Shown: positions 1-7,590, counted from the first letter of the stretch. The stretch: DNA of 8,014 nt from Bacillota bacterium (GCA_030535715.1 JAUNRL010000036.1:1-8014), one strand, 5' to 3'. Program-made: numbers and translations. Notes: a model not told the origin generated them from the sequence alone.

Positions 1-60
1 TCAGATTTACGGGATAGCTTTTTTCTTCAGAAAATACTGCAGGAACACCCCTCATCCATG

Positions 61-69
61 TGATATACT
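61..69 (+). promoter_or_regulatory. Predicted extended -10 promoter for gltX
   Basis: The sequence TGATATACT fits an extended -10 element (TGn followed by TATACT at 64-69). No convincing -35 box lies 16-19 bp upstream, which is common for extended -10 promoters. Transcription would start near 76 and give a leader of about 30 nt before the gltX start. The preceding 60 bp hold only a T-rich stretch (about 19-24) that could be the tail of a terminator for a gene outside the window; its hairpin cannot be seen. Prediction from sequence only. Confidence 0.55.
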
Positions 70-94
70 ATTGTCGCACGGATATTCAACTGAC

Positions 95-100
95 AGGAGG
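95..100 (+). promoter_or_regulatory. Ribosome binding site that fixes the gltX start
   Basis: A perfect AGGAGG stands 6 nt before the ATG at 107. It selects this ATG over the in-frame TTG at 71, which lies inside the predicted promoter region and has no ribosome site. Confidence 0.9.
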
Positions 101-106
101 CTGCAC

Positions 107-1843
107 ATGGATAATCAGAAACTGGCAGAGCTGCTTTTTCCCCATATCACCAGAACCCCGGAGGATCTGCAAAGGCAATACCCGCCCCGGAATCTCCCCG
201 AGGGAGCCATGGTCACCCGTATGGGTCCCAGCCCCACGGGATTTATTCACCTGGGCAACCTGTACGGCGCCTTCGTCGATGAACGGATGGCCCATCAGTC
301 CGGTGGAACCTTCTATCTGCGGATCGAGGATACGGACGACAAGCGCTATGTGGAGGGCGCGGTGGAGACCATCACCTCTTCCCTGGACTTTTTCGGCATC
401 GGCTTTGACGAAGGTGCGGAAATTGGCGGCGCCTACGGGCCATACTACCAGAGCCGGCGGGCTGAAATCTATCAGATTTTCGTCAGGGATCTTGTCCGCC
501 GCGGCCGGGCCTATCCCTGCTTCCTGACCGAGGAAGAACTGGCAGCCATCCGGGCCGAGCAGGAAGCCAATAAGGAAACCACCGGCATCTACGGAAAATA
601 TGCCGAACAGAGCCGGAATCTGACTCTGGAAGAGATCGCGGCGAATCTGACTGCGGGCAAACCCTATGTTGTCCGGCTCCGTTCCAAAGGCAACGCCATC
701 GATCCCGCCCACTGCTGCAGGGAATCCGGCGCGGTCTGCGAAGGTGTGAGCGGAGCGCGCTATGTCAATCACAACGGAACCATATACATTCACGTGAAGG
801 ACGCCATCCGCGGTGAAGTGTCCATGCCCGCCAACGATCAGGATGTGGTCATTCTCAAAGCTACCGGCATCCCCACCTACCACTTCGCCCACGCGGTGGA
901 TGACCACCTGATGGGAACGACCCACGTAGTGAGGGGTGAGGAGTGGCTCATGTCCCTGCCCGTCCACATTGAGCTCTTCGACGCGCTGGGCTTCCCCGCG
1001 CCCGTCTACTGCCATACGGCGGTGCTGATGAAGCTGGACGACGAGACGGGCAACCGGCGAAAGCTGAGCAAGAGGAGGGATCCGGAGCTCTCCCTGGACT
1101 ACTACCGCCGCGAGGGCTACCATCCCCGGGCGGTCAAGGAATACCTGATGACCATTCTGAACTCTGATTTCGAGGCGTGGCGCACGGCCAATCCGGATAT
1201 GTCCTTGGAGGAGTTCCCCTTTTCCACGGAAAAAATGAACAGCGCCGGTGCGCTGTTCGATCTGAACAAACTGAACGACATTTCCAAGGATGTGCTGCTG
1301 CGCATTCCCGCAGAGGAACTCGCGGACTTCCTCACTGACTGGGCACGCCTGACCAGGCCGGAGCTGGTGCCCCTCTTCACCGATGAGGCCGGCGGCTACG
1401 GGCCGGAGTATCTGGCGAAGATTCTGGATCTGGGCCGCAGCGGAAGGACCCCCCGAAAGGATCTGATCTTCTGCCGCCAGATCTTCGACTTCATCTGCTA
1501 TTTCTTCGATGAATACTTCCACATCGAAGAAACCGTCCCGGAAAACGTCACCGACGAAGATGCCCGGGAGATTCTCCGCCGCTATCTGGATACCTGCGAC
1601 CACAGCGATGACCAGAGCCAGTGGTTCGACAAGATCCGGGCTATCGCCGTGGGCATGGGCTATGCCGCCAAACCCAGGGATTACAAAAAACATCCGGAGG
1701 ACTACAAGGGACACGTGGGCCATGTGTCAACCGTAATCCGGCTGGCCGTCATGGGCCGCACCCAGTCTCCGGATGTATGGGAAATCCAGCAGATTCTCGG
1801 TGAGGACCGCACCAGAGCGCGGATCAGCGCCCTGCTGGTCTGA
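107..1843 (+). CDS. gltX: Glutamate--tRNA ligase (long clostridial form)
   Basis: Charges tRNA-Glu with glutamate using ATP, in the cytoplasm. The 578-aa product is a class I synthetase. The HIGH-type motif is HLGN at residues 48-51, inside the PSPTGFIHLGNL block. RIEDTD is at 72-77, and the KMSKS-type motif is KLSKR at 319-323. The catalytic Rossmann domain fills roughly the first 330 residues, and the rest is the helical anticodon-binding part. It is longer than the usual bacterial enzyme (about 470-490 aa) and resembles the longer clostridial GluRS group, which begins with the same kind of LLFPHI..TPE extension before the first motif. The CxC zinc pair of the E. coli enzyme is absent: only Cys138 is present, in a YPCFL context. 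The start is set by AGGAGG 6 nt upstream. The gene stands alone between its own promoter and terminator. Whether it also charges tRNA-Gln (non-discriminating) cannot be told from the sequence. Confidence 0.96.
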   Translation: MDNQKLAELLFPHITRTPEDLQRQYPPRNLPEGAMVTRMGPSPTGFIHLGNLYGAFVDERMAHQSGGTFYLRIEDTDDKRYVEGAVETITSSLDFFGIGFDEGAEIGGAYGPYYQSRRAEIYQIFVRDLVRRGRAYPCFLTEEELAAIRAEQEANKETTGIYGKYAEQSRNLTLEEIAANLTAGKPYVVRLRSKGNAIDPAHCCRESGAVCEGVSGARYVNHNGTIYIHVKDAIRGEVSMPANDQDVVILKATGIPTYHFAHAVDDHLMGTTHVVRGEEWLMSLPVHIELFDALGFPAPVYCHTAVLMKLDDETGNRRKLSKRRDPELSLDYYRREGYHPRAVKEYLMTILNSDFEAWRTANPDMSLEEFPFSTEKMNSAGALFDLNKLNDISKDVLLRIPAEELADFLTDWARLTRPELVPLFTDEAGGYGPEYLAKILDLGRSGRTPRKDLIFCRQIFDFICYFFDEYFHIEETVPENVTDEDAREILRRYLDTCDHSDDQSQWFDKIRAIAVGMGYAAKPRDYKKHPEDYKGHVGHVSTVIRLAVMGRTQSPDVWEIQQILGEDRTRARISALLV

Positions 1844-1874
1844 ACAGATCTTTCCGCCCGGTGAACGATCTGTT
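1843..1874. repeat. 8-bp perfect inverted repeat after the gltX stop
   Basis: AACAGATC at 1843-1850 and GATCTGTT at 1867-1874 are perfect reverse complements with a 16-nt gap. The left arm starts on the last base of the gltX stop codon. No T-run follows on either strand, so this is not a standard terminator. It could be a 3'-end stabilising hairpin, or chance. Confidence 0.5.
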
Positions 1875-1893
1875 TCCAAAGCGGTTTACTGCA

Positions 1894-1920
1894 CCCCGCC
1901 GGCGGCGGGGTTTTCTTTCT
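1894..1920 (+). terminator. Rho-independent terminator of gltX
   Basis: A 7-bp GC stem (CCCCGCC at 1894-1900, GGCGGGG at 1904-1910) with a 3-nt GGC loop is followed at once by TTTTCTTTCT (1911-1920). It lies 50 bp after the gltX stop. On the - strand the same hairpin is not followed by a T-run, so it should act mainly on gltX transcripts and not on the convergent transporter operon. Confidence 0.93.
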
Positions 1921-1938
1921 CGGCTTCATCGTCAGCGA

Positions 1939-4395
1939 TCAGTTTACATCGGTTCTGGCCAGAATCTCTGCCGGCGTCTTGCGGATGGTTCGCCAGACGG
2001 GCATCAGCCCGAAGACGATGTTCAGTCCGAAGATCACAATCAGGCAGATCAGCAGCACACCGGAATTGATCAGGAACATGTCTCTCAGGTAGGAAACGTG
2101 AATCAGCCGGCTGATGATAAAGGCCATGAACAGGAATCCGGGCAGGCTGGCCAGAATGGAGATGGCCAGAATCTCCCCGGAAAACATCCGGTAAATATCG
2201 CGTTTCTTCACACCGATGGCGCGGTAGACACCTACTTCCTTGATCCGGGACAGGAAGGAGGCGCGGATCATCAGGAAGATCTCAATGAAGGAGATCCCCA
2301 GGATGACGCCGGCAAGCACCAGAATCGACAGCATGGAACTGCGTTTTTCCTGAAGGTACTTGTTTCTGTTCTGGGCATAAACATCCCGGACGTTGACCCC
2401 GTTTTCCTTCAGCGTATGCAGGGTGGCCGCCTTGTCCTTTGGACAGAGGGTCATGTTCTTCTTGTCCTTGATCAGCTTGTATTTGATCATGGTTTCGTTG
2501 ACCAGAAGATAGTCACTGTCCCTGGGATCGGAATAGTAGCCGACGATGGTCAGCTTCTTGTCATTGACCTTGGTGCTGACCTGACGGCCGATCTTATAGG
2601 CCGGATCCTCCTTGTTCTTATCGTTGACCAGGACCTGATACTTTTCCTTCGGCCACTCTCCCTTCTTCAGAGTGACGTCATTTTTCATCAGTTCATAGTC
2701 GATCAGCGATCCGCCCACCGCCGTGTCCTCAGAAACCGCTTCCATCACTTCGATGTCGGCGTCCTCTCCGCCTTCGCTGACGGCATTGGCGATCAGGTTG
2801 ATAAACACCCTCTGGTCAGCGTAAATGCATGGTGTCTCCTTGTTGACGATGCCGACGATGACAAACTCGCCCATATGGGGAATTTTCGCCCGCTGCCCCA
2901 GGAAGCTCTTCGTGGCGCCCAGGCCCAGTTCCTTGGTGTATTGATCCTCAATGGTGCTTTTGATCACCTTCCGGTCCACGATGATTTCGTGATCATTCTG
3001 CGGCAGTCTTCCCGCGATCAGATCTTTCCGCTCAACTCTGTCCCTGCTGGACAGGGAGCCGTTCAGGGACACCATGGCGTCCTTCGTCTGATAGTACTGA
3101 TCCATGGCCAGGGGCATGCTGATCTTGGAGTCGCCGGGCATGACGTATTCCAGCGTGCCGTTGCTCTGGTAGTCCACATAGGTGTCCACGCTGATGTTCT
3201 TGCCGACCACCGTCAGATAATCCCTGTCCTCCGTGGTGAACTGGGCGTCGGTGATGTGCAGCGTGCCGAAGGTCATGCAGATGGCGTAGGTAATGAATCC
3301 CGCAGAAATGCAGAAGCCCAGTAGCAGAACCTTCTTCAGCGTCGGGTAGTTGGATACGGTCTTGAACCCTCGCTTCATCAGCGTCAGCGGATTGAGGATG
3401 GAGGTATACTTCCGTTTGGACAGGGTATCCAGCACCTTCGTGCTGAAGCTGTCCTCCTGCTCACCCCGGGCCATCTTCCGGTAATGATCATCGATCAGCT
3501 CAACCGCCGACTGATCATCGACCACCTCGATGGAGTCCAGCTCATTCTTTGCCTGTATGTAAATATTGCGGCCTTTGACAACGATGTTCAGATCGGCCCG
3601 GCCGCCTTCACTGTAGAAGTCGACGTTATAATTGTCGGTCCGTACACGCTTATGATCTTCAATATCCTTCAGGTAGATCTTGTTTTCGATCCGGTAGTCC
3701 AGTCCTTCATTTTTGGTGTTGAGTTCGTCGGACTCGATTTTGCCGTCCTTGATCCGGATGATCCGGTCGGCGTAGAAATCCGCCAGTTTCTCTTCGTGAG
3801 TAACCAGAATGACCAGCTTCTCCCGGGAGATGGCCTTGATGATGTTCATGACCTCCAGGTTGTTTTTGCTGTCCAGATTTCCCGTCGGCTCGTCGGCAAT
3901 GACAATGGTCGGGTTCTTCACCAGCGCCCGAGCGATGCCCACCCGCTGGCGCTCGCCGCCGGAGAGCATATCCGCATACCGGTTCCGGTAGCGGTACATG
4001 CCGACCTTCTCCAGGACGTAGTTGACCTTCTCCTTGATTTCCACCTTGTTCTTGATGCCGATCATCCGCAGCGCGATGGCCACGTTGTCGAAGACCGTCA
4101 TGTTCTCCACCAGATTGTAGTTCTGGAAGATGTATCCGATGCTTAATGTCCGGATCCGGTCCACCGTGCCGGACATCCGCCCGGAGATCCGCTGTCCGTT
4201 GACATAGATCTTTCCCCTGTTAATCTTATCCAGCCCGCCGATGGCGTTCAGCAGGGTAGTTTTGCCGCAGCCGGAGGGCCCCAGCAGGGCAACCAGTCCC
4301 CGGTCTTCCGTCTCCAGGGAAGTGTCGTTGATGGCGTGTATCTCGTTTCTTCTCCGCCGGAAGAAGTATTTGTCGACATGTTCCAGTCTGACCAT
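1939..4395 (-). CDS. ABC transporter ATPase-permease fusion, 818 aa (MacB/FtsX type)
   Basis: Membrane protein expected to couple ATP hydrolysis to mechanical or export work across the cytoplasmic membrane. The N-terminal ATPase domain (about 1-225) is complete: Walker A GPSGCGKTT at 39-47, Q-loop Gln91, signature LSGGE at 144-148, Walker B IVIADEP at 164-170 with Glu169, and switch His200. A linker of about 130 residues (225-354), partly beta-rich and acidic, separates it from the first membrane segment (about 355-376). A large extracytoplasmic domain (about 380-685) follows, then three more membrane segments near 688-710, 742-762 and 774-798. This four-segment layout is that of MacB-like (type VII) ABC proteins. 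The start is the ATG at 4395, with AGGAGG 7 nt upstream; the longer ATG at 4458 would overlap the previous gene and lacks support. It begins 2 bp after the stop of the 743-aa fusion, so the two are co-translated. Substrate unknown. Confidence 0.93.
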   Translation of the reverse strand: MVRLEHVDKYFFRRRRNEIHAINDTSLETEDRGLVALLGPSGCGKTTLLNAIGGLDKINRGKIYVNGQRISGRMSGTVDRIRTLSIGYIFQNYNLVENMTVFDNVAIALRMIGIKNKVEIKEKVNYVLEKVGMYRYRNRYADMLSGGERQRVGIARALVKNPTIVIADEPTGNLDSKNNLEVMNIIKAISREKLVILVTHEEKLADFYADRIIRIKDGKIESDELNTKNEGLDYRIENKIYLKDIEDHKRVRTDNYNVDFYSEGGRADLNIVVKGRNIYIQAKNELDSIEVVDDQSAVELIDDHYRKMARGEQEDSFSTKVLDTLSKRKYTSILNPLTLMKRGFKTVSNYPTLKKVLLLGFCISAGFITYAICMTFGTLHITDAQFTTEDRDYLTVVGKNISVDTYVDYQSNGTLEYVMPGDSKISMPLAMDQYYQTKDAMVSLNGSLSSRDRVERKDLIAGRLPQNDHEIIVDRKVIKSTIEDQYTKELGLGATKSFLGQRAKIPHMGEFVIVGIVNKETPCIYADQRVFINLIANAVSEGGEDADIEVMEAVSEDTAVGGSLIDYELMKNDVTLKKGEWPKEKYQVLVNDKNKEDPAYKIGRQVSTKVNDKKLTIVGYYSDPRDSDYLLVNETMIKYKLIKDKKNMTLCPKDKAATLHTLKENGVNVRDVYAQNRNKYLQEKRSSMLSILVLAGVILGISFIEIFLMIRASFLSRIKEVGVYRAIGVKKRDIYRMFSGEILAISILASLPGFLFMAFIISRLIHVSYLRDMFLINSGVLLICLIVIFGLNIVFGLMPVWRTIRKTPAEILARTDVN

Positions 4396-4397
4396 GA

Positions 4398-6629
4398 TCA
4401 CACCTCCTCTCGGAACGATCCCATGGCCGTCTTCCGGAACAGCCTCCGGGAGAACCATCCGGAAATCAGGAATGCCATGAAACCGGTGAGGACATACAGA
4501 ATGATGTAGTCTCTCACGGTCATGTAGTCAACCAGCGTCTTCAGATAGGGGATCTTCAGATACCCCTCCTGCACCACGTAGATCGTAGCCAGAAATATAG
4601 CAAAGGCAATGTTCATCACCAGCAGAATCTCCACGTCAAGAATCCGGCGGATGTTCTTTCGGGCCATGCCCAGCATTCGCAGAATACTGAAGTAGGTTGT
4701 CCGGGAGCGCAGAATCAGCCCCGCCACCAGATAGGCGATGCAAAAGATGGCCAGGATGATCAGGATCGTGATGGGCACCCGGATCATATCCTGCACGTCC
4801 TGCCCCTCGACCACAATGGTCTCCTTCAGGGGCAGGGTCTTATAGCCCAGGGCCCGGATCGCCGCGTTGGTTTCCTCCAGCTTCCTTGGCTCGTCCACGT
4901 ACACGGAGCACTGGTAGTTGCCCTTGGCGAAAAGCCGGTCGAAATCCTGCTGACTGATAAAAATGGCGCCGGAGTAAGTGTCAAAGTCATCCCGCCCGGT
5001 CAGTTTGCTGAAGGTCCTGTCATTGTAGGTATCGGAAATCTTCAGGTTGATCCCGTCCTCGTAAAACATATTCTTAACCCTCACGCTGATGTCATGGCCC
5101 TTGGCCTTGATCTCCTTCTCGCTGTTGGGATCTGCGTAGAAGTTATCGACCTCTTCCGAAAGGACGGCGTTGCCTTTGGCCACTTTCCCGGAAGGCATAA
5201 TCCGGTACAGGGGATCGCCTTGGGCGTACTCCACTTCCTTGCCGTTGATGGTGGTCGTCACGCTGCTCCCGTAGCTGTAAGTCATGGTCAGAAGTCTGCG
5301 GATCATCTCCGTCGACATGAACAGATTGCCGGAATAGTTGGCGGTGTTCAGATCGTTGTCGAAGCACACGCCGACGACCCGCACCGTCACTTCTCCGTCT
5401 TCTCCGACATAGATTTTGAACTCCTGGTCGAGCACAATGTCGATCATGTCCTCGGAAAAAGAATATTCATCGCTCTCTCCGCTGATCACCACTTCGTTCT
5501 CCGCTTCAGGCAGTCGCCCCGCGGTCAGTTCTCCGTCAAATTCCCGGATATCCCGGGGGTAGGTCTCATAGGAGAATAGTGAGTTTTCGATATACAGACT
5601 GGTGTCCAGGAGAATATCGTTCAGGATCACGGCATGCACATTGTCCAGATTCATCAGCGCATTGTAATCCGCGTCGCCGAATTCCGCCTTGTCCGGCTTG
5701 GTCAGGACGATCCGCTTGTCGGAATAATTGGCGAAGTAGGAATTGTAGCCGAGAGAATCGCTTTCGTAGCGTTCATTAATGAAAGTGGTGTACTGGGATG
5801 CCACCGCAAAGACCAGAAACAGGAACACGATCAGCAGAAGCAGGAACTTGTAGAAGATGTTGAAGGTGTTTCGCACGCCCAGGCGAAGCTTGCTGAAAGC
5901 GGAAATGCTTCCTGCCTTCTGCAGCCCCCATGGTGTCTCTGTTGCCTCTTGGCCGCGCAGATTCACATTCTCGATAATCTTGCCGTCATGCATCTTGACC
6001 CGCCGGGTGGCGTAGGCGGCAAACTGGTCGTAGTTATGGGTAACCACGATGACCAGCTTGTCCCGCGAAATCTCGCTGAGCAGCCGACAGATCCCCTCCG
6101 CCGATTCGCTGTCCAGATTGCCCGTCGGCTCATCAGCCACGATGATGTCCGTATCCTTGGCCAGCGCCCGTGCGATGGATACCCTCTGCCTTTGTCCGCC
6201 GGAGAGTTTGGACACCTTGGTCTTCCGGAACTCGCTTAATCCCACTCGGTCGATGATTTCGTTGACCCGGCTGCGGATTTCCTTGCCCTTGTAGCCGTTA
6301 ACCAGCAGAATAAGTTCCACATTCTGATAAACGGTATAGCTGTTGATCAGGTTGAAATGCTGAAAGATGTTCCCGATGTATTTTTTCCGGTATTCCTCGA
6401 AGTCCGCCGCCAGATAGTGGCTGGTTTCCTGTCCATCGATGAACATTTCGCCTTCTTCATAGGAATCCAGTCCGGAAATCACGTTCAGCAGAGTGGTTTT
6501 GCCGCTTCCGGATTCGCCCGTAATAACGACAAACTCTCCAAGGTCAAACTCGAGGTTGACCTTGGAGATTCCGCTTGCAATTAACCCTTTGCTGTAATAA
6601 TATTTCGAAACGTTGCGTAATTGAATCAT
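4398..6629 (-). CDS. ABC transporter ATPase-permease fusion, 743 aa (MacB/FtsX type)
   Basis: Second fused ABC protein, distinct from its 818-aa neighbour. ATPase domain about 1-225: Walker [10 protein letters not shown] at 38-46, Q-loop Gln90, signature LSGGQ at 142-146, Walker B IIVADEP at 162-168 with Glu167, switch His198. A shorter linker leads to membrane segment 1 (about 258-280). An extracytoplasmic domain spans about 281-617, and segments 2-4 lie near 618-640, 666-686 and 707-725. All catalytic residues of both fusions are intact, so a heterodimer would have two competent ATP sites. The start is the ATG at 6629: the homology to ABC domains ([11 protein letters not shown]) begins there and no other ATG, GTG or TTG is in frame upstream. 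The start region is part of a perfect 56-bp tandem duplication. Its only Shine-Dalgarno-like element is AAAGGG, 11 nt upstream, supplied by the extra copy. Likely transcribed with the lipoprotein gene upstream. Substrate unknown. Confidence 0.93.
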   Translation of the reverse strand: MIQLRNVSKYYYSKGLIASGISKVNLEFDLGEFVVITGESGSGKTTLLNVISGLDSYEEGEMFIDGQETSHYLAADFEEYRKKYIGNIFQHFNLINSYTVYQNVELILLVNGYKGKEIRSRVNEIIDRVGLSEFRKTKVSKLSGGQRQRVSIARALAKDTDIIVADEPTGNLDSESAEGICRLLSEISRDKLVIVVTHNYDQFAAYATRRVKMHDGKIIENVNLRGQEATETPWGLQKAGSISAFSKLRLGVRNTFNIFYKFLLLLIVFLFLVFAVASQYTTFINERYESDSLGYNSYFANYSDKRIVLTKPDKAEFGDADYNALMNLDNVHAVILNDILLDTSLYIENSLFSYETYPRDIREFDGELTAGRLPEAENEVVISGESDEYSFSEDMIDIVLDQEFKIYVGEDGEVTVRVVGVCFDNDLNTANYSGNLFMSTEMIRRLLTMTYSYGSSVTTTINGKEVEYAQGDPLYRIMPSGKVAKGNAVLSEEVDNFYADPNSEKEIKAKGHDISVRVKNMFYEDGINLKISDTYNDRTFSKLTGRDDFDTYSGAIFISQQDFDRLFAKGNYQCSVYVDEPRKLEETNAAIRALGYKTLPLKETIVVEGQDVQDMIRVPITILIILAIFCIAYLVAGLILRSRTTYFSILRMLGMARKNIRRILDVEILLVMNIAFAIFLATIYVVQEGYLKIPYLKTLVDYMTVRDYIILYVLTGFMAFLISGWFSRRLFRKTAMGSFREEV
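4403..4408 (-). promoter_or_regulatory. Ribosome binding site of the 818-aa transporter gene
   Basis: On the - strand a perfect AGGAGG lies 7 nt before the ATG at 4395 and inside the last codons of the upstream gene (stop at 4398-4400). The 2-bp gap between stop and start suggests coupled translation and roughly equal amounts of the two fusions. Confidence 0.9.
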
Positions 6630-6686
6630 GTTGCAATTAACCCTTTGCTGTAATAATATTTCGAAACGTTGCGTAATTGAATCATG
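6575..6686. repeat. Perfect 2 x 56-bp tandem duplication over the transporter start
   Basis: Positions 6575-6630 and 6631-6686 are identical over all 56 bases and directly abut. Matching stops on both outer edges (C at 6574 against G at 6630; T at 6631 against C at 6687). Read on the - strand, each unit runs from one base before the ATG through 18 codons of the 743-aa transporter plus one base. The left copy is the real gene start; the right copy is extra and out of frame because 56 is not divisible by three. Complete identity points to a recent event, or a repeat kept identical by recombination. Confidence 0.98.
6626..6685 (-). CDS. Possible 19-aa upstream ORF made by the duplicated start
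   Basis: The extra repeat copy carries its own ATG (6683-6685) and repeats the first 18 residues of the 743-aa transporter. It adds one Thr, then hits TGA at 6626-6628. That TGA overlaps the transporter ATG as ATGA, the classic 4-nt arrangement for termination-reinitiation. The upstream ORF sits in the original 5' context of the gene, where only a weak purine stretch (GAAAGAAAACAGC) precedes the ATG and no AGGAGG is seen. A ribosome reading it would end exactly on the real start. The peptide itself is a fragment of an ATPase beta-strand region and is unlikely to have its own function. Whether it is translated is unknown. Confidence 0.35.
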   Translation of the reverse strand: MIQLRNVSKYYYSKGLIAT

Positions 6687-6746
6687 CTGTTTTCTTTCGA
6701 ATAGTCTGCTGCCTGCCTGTGCCTGCAGCCTTCAGGTGTCAGCGTT

Positions 6747-7448
6747 CTACAGGCCCGCCAGTATCTCGTCCAGATCCGACGGAGTCATGGGATTAACGGA
6801 ATCCCCGCCCTCGATCAGTCTGGTGTATTCGTTGTTGTAGTCGCTGGCGGAAACCGTTGCTCCGTTGATGGAAAAGTTGACCAGTTCCTCCCGCGCCGGC
6901 GTGTCGTTCTCTCCGTTGGTGGAGGCTTTCAGTTTTTCTGTAGAAGACGCTCCGTCAGAAATCGTCACCGCCGTAATATTCTCGTCTACCCACTCATCGC
7001 TGGAGTTGAACAGAACCACCGCGGTCGGGCTGATGCTCTCGTTGATAATCACCTCGTAGGCGGTGTCCGTCTGGCCGTACTGAATGCCGCACTTCCCGCT
7101 GAAAACACTCTCAGCCTTATCTCCCTTGACTTTATAGATTTCTGTCGTCATGTCATGGATCACGATCAGTTCCCTGTTGCCATCGCCGTCCATATCGATG
7201 GCTCTGGCATAGGCAACGCCCTTGCCGTTGGCCTCGCCCCTGCCATACTGATCCATCAGACCCTTCAGCGTCTTTTTCAGCACGCTTTCCGGCTTCGGCG
7301 CTTCTGTAGCCGTCGCTTCCGTGGTGGTCACGTCCGTAGTCTGATCCGTCGGTTCCGGCTCATCCTCTCCGCAGGCAGTTACCGCGAAGACCATGGTCAG
7401 CGCGAGCACGATCACCGCTCCGATATACAGTACCCCATGTTTTTTCAT
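6747..7448 (-). CDS. Putative lipoprotein with an Asp-rich calcium-loop-like motif
   Basis: A 233-aa exported protein of unknown function. The N-terminus is a type II signal peptide: basic MKKH, hydrophobic core about 6-22, and lipobox VTAC with lipidation at Cys26. A low-complexity Thr/Glu/Pro tether (about 28-55) should hold the folded part off the membrane. The motif DMDGDGNREL at 85-94 has the DxDxDG spacing of FG-GAP/EF-hand-like calcium loops and is followed by LIVIHD, as in single beta-propeller-like repeats of clostridial lipoproteins. The remainder is beta-rich. Only one clear copy of the motif is present, so a full propeller is not supported. The start ATG at 7448 has GGGAGG 9 nt upstream. 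The gene is the first of the three-gene cluster, 117 bp before the transporter start, with no terminator visible between them. Inferred role: surface partner or substrate-binding accessory of the transporter. No close family recognised. Confidence 0.85.
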   Translation of the reverse strand: MKKHGVLYIGAVIVLALTMVFAVTACGEDEPEPTDQTTDVTTTEATATEAPKPESVLKKTLKGLMDQYGRGEANGKGVAYARAIDMDGDGNRELIVIHDMTTEIYKVKGDKAESVFSGKCGIQYGQTDTAYEVIINESISPTAVVLFNSSDEWVDENITAVTISDGASSTEKLKASTNGENDTPAREELVNFSINGATVSASDYNNEYTRLIEGGDSVNPMTPSDLDEILAGL

Positions 7449-7457
7449 CTCTCGTTT

Positions 7458-7463
7458 CCTCCC
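7458..7463 (-). promoter_or_regulatory. Ribosome binding site of the lipoprotein gene
   Basis: GGGAGG on the - strand, 9 nt before the ATG at 7448. It fixes the start, which is also where the signal peptide begins. Confidence 0.85.
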
Positions 7464-7473
7464 ATTTCATCAA

Positions 7474-7534
7474 CTGCGCGGGCTGCAACACCCGGCATAT
7501 TATCTTCTGTATATTGCGTTCTTCCCCCGCGCAG
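7474..7534 (-). promoter_or_regulatory. Predicted hairpin in the lipoprotein-transporter leader RNA
   Basis: Within the roughly 105-nt untranslated leader, CTGCGCGGG (7526-7534, read on the - strand) and CCCGCGCAG (7474-7482) can pair over 9 bp, closing a loop of 43 nt. Seven bases of the downstream arm can instead pair with GCGCGGG at 7540-7546, so two exclusive folds exist. The arm ends 10 nt before the GGGAGG site. No T-run follows, so this is not a simple terminator-attenuator. It could be a leader RNA structure or a protein-binding site. Confidence 0.4.
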
Positions 7535-7560
7535 GCCTTCCCGCGCCGGTTGCTGGCAAT

Positions 7561-7590
7561 ATTATACAATAAAATGGAAGGGATTGCCAA
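7561..7590 (-). promoter_or_regulatory. Predicted sigma-A promoter of the lipoprotein-transporter cluster
   Basis: On the - strand, TTGGCA (7585-7590) and a consensus TATAAT (7561-7566) are separated by 18 bp in an AT-rich stretch. Transcription should start near 7554, leaving a leader of about 105 nt before the lipoprotein ATG. It is the only good promoter seen on the - strand ahead of the three genes and suggests they form one operon, separate from preA upstream. Confidence 0.8.

Noticed and set aside
86..1723. A 545-codon open frame antisense to gltX
   Set aside because: Its product lacks recognisable domains, and it mirrors a gene with clear synthetase motifs, a ribosome site and a terminator. 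High GC at third codon positions keeps the opposite frame open.
1861..3324. A 487-codon open frame antisense to the 818-aa transporter gene
   Set aside because: Rich in Asp, His, Val and Gln as expected for the reverse of this coding strand, with no domain and no ribosome site. The - strand gene has full ABC motifs.
3480..3535. Repeated TGATCATCGA-like blocks
   Set aside because: They fall in coding sequence for Asp/His-rich residues of the linker; codon use explains them, and the copies are short and not regularly spaced.
4396..4458. Upstream ATG at 4458 as start of the 818-aa transporter
   Set aside because: It lies inside the preceding gene, has no ribosome site, and adds residues before the conserved VRLEHVDKYF start; AGGAGG clearly marks the ATG at 4395.
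6686..6746. CAGGCA-type short repeats between the lipoprotein and transporter genes
   Set aside because: Too short and irregular to be a defined element. The GCTGC/GCAGC pairing is 5 bp with no T-run, so no terminator or promoter is supported here.
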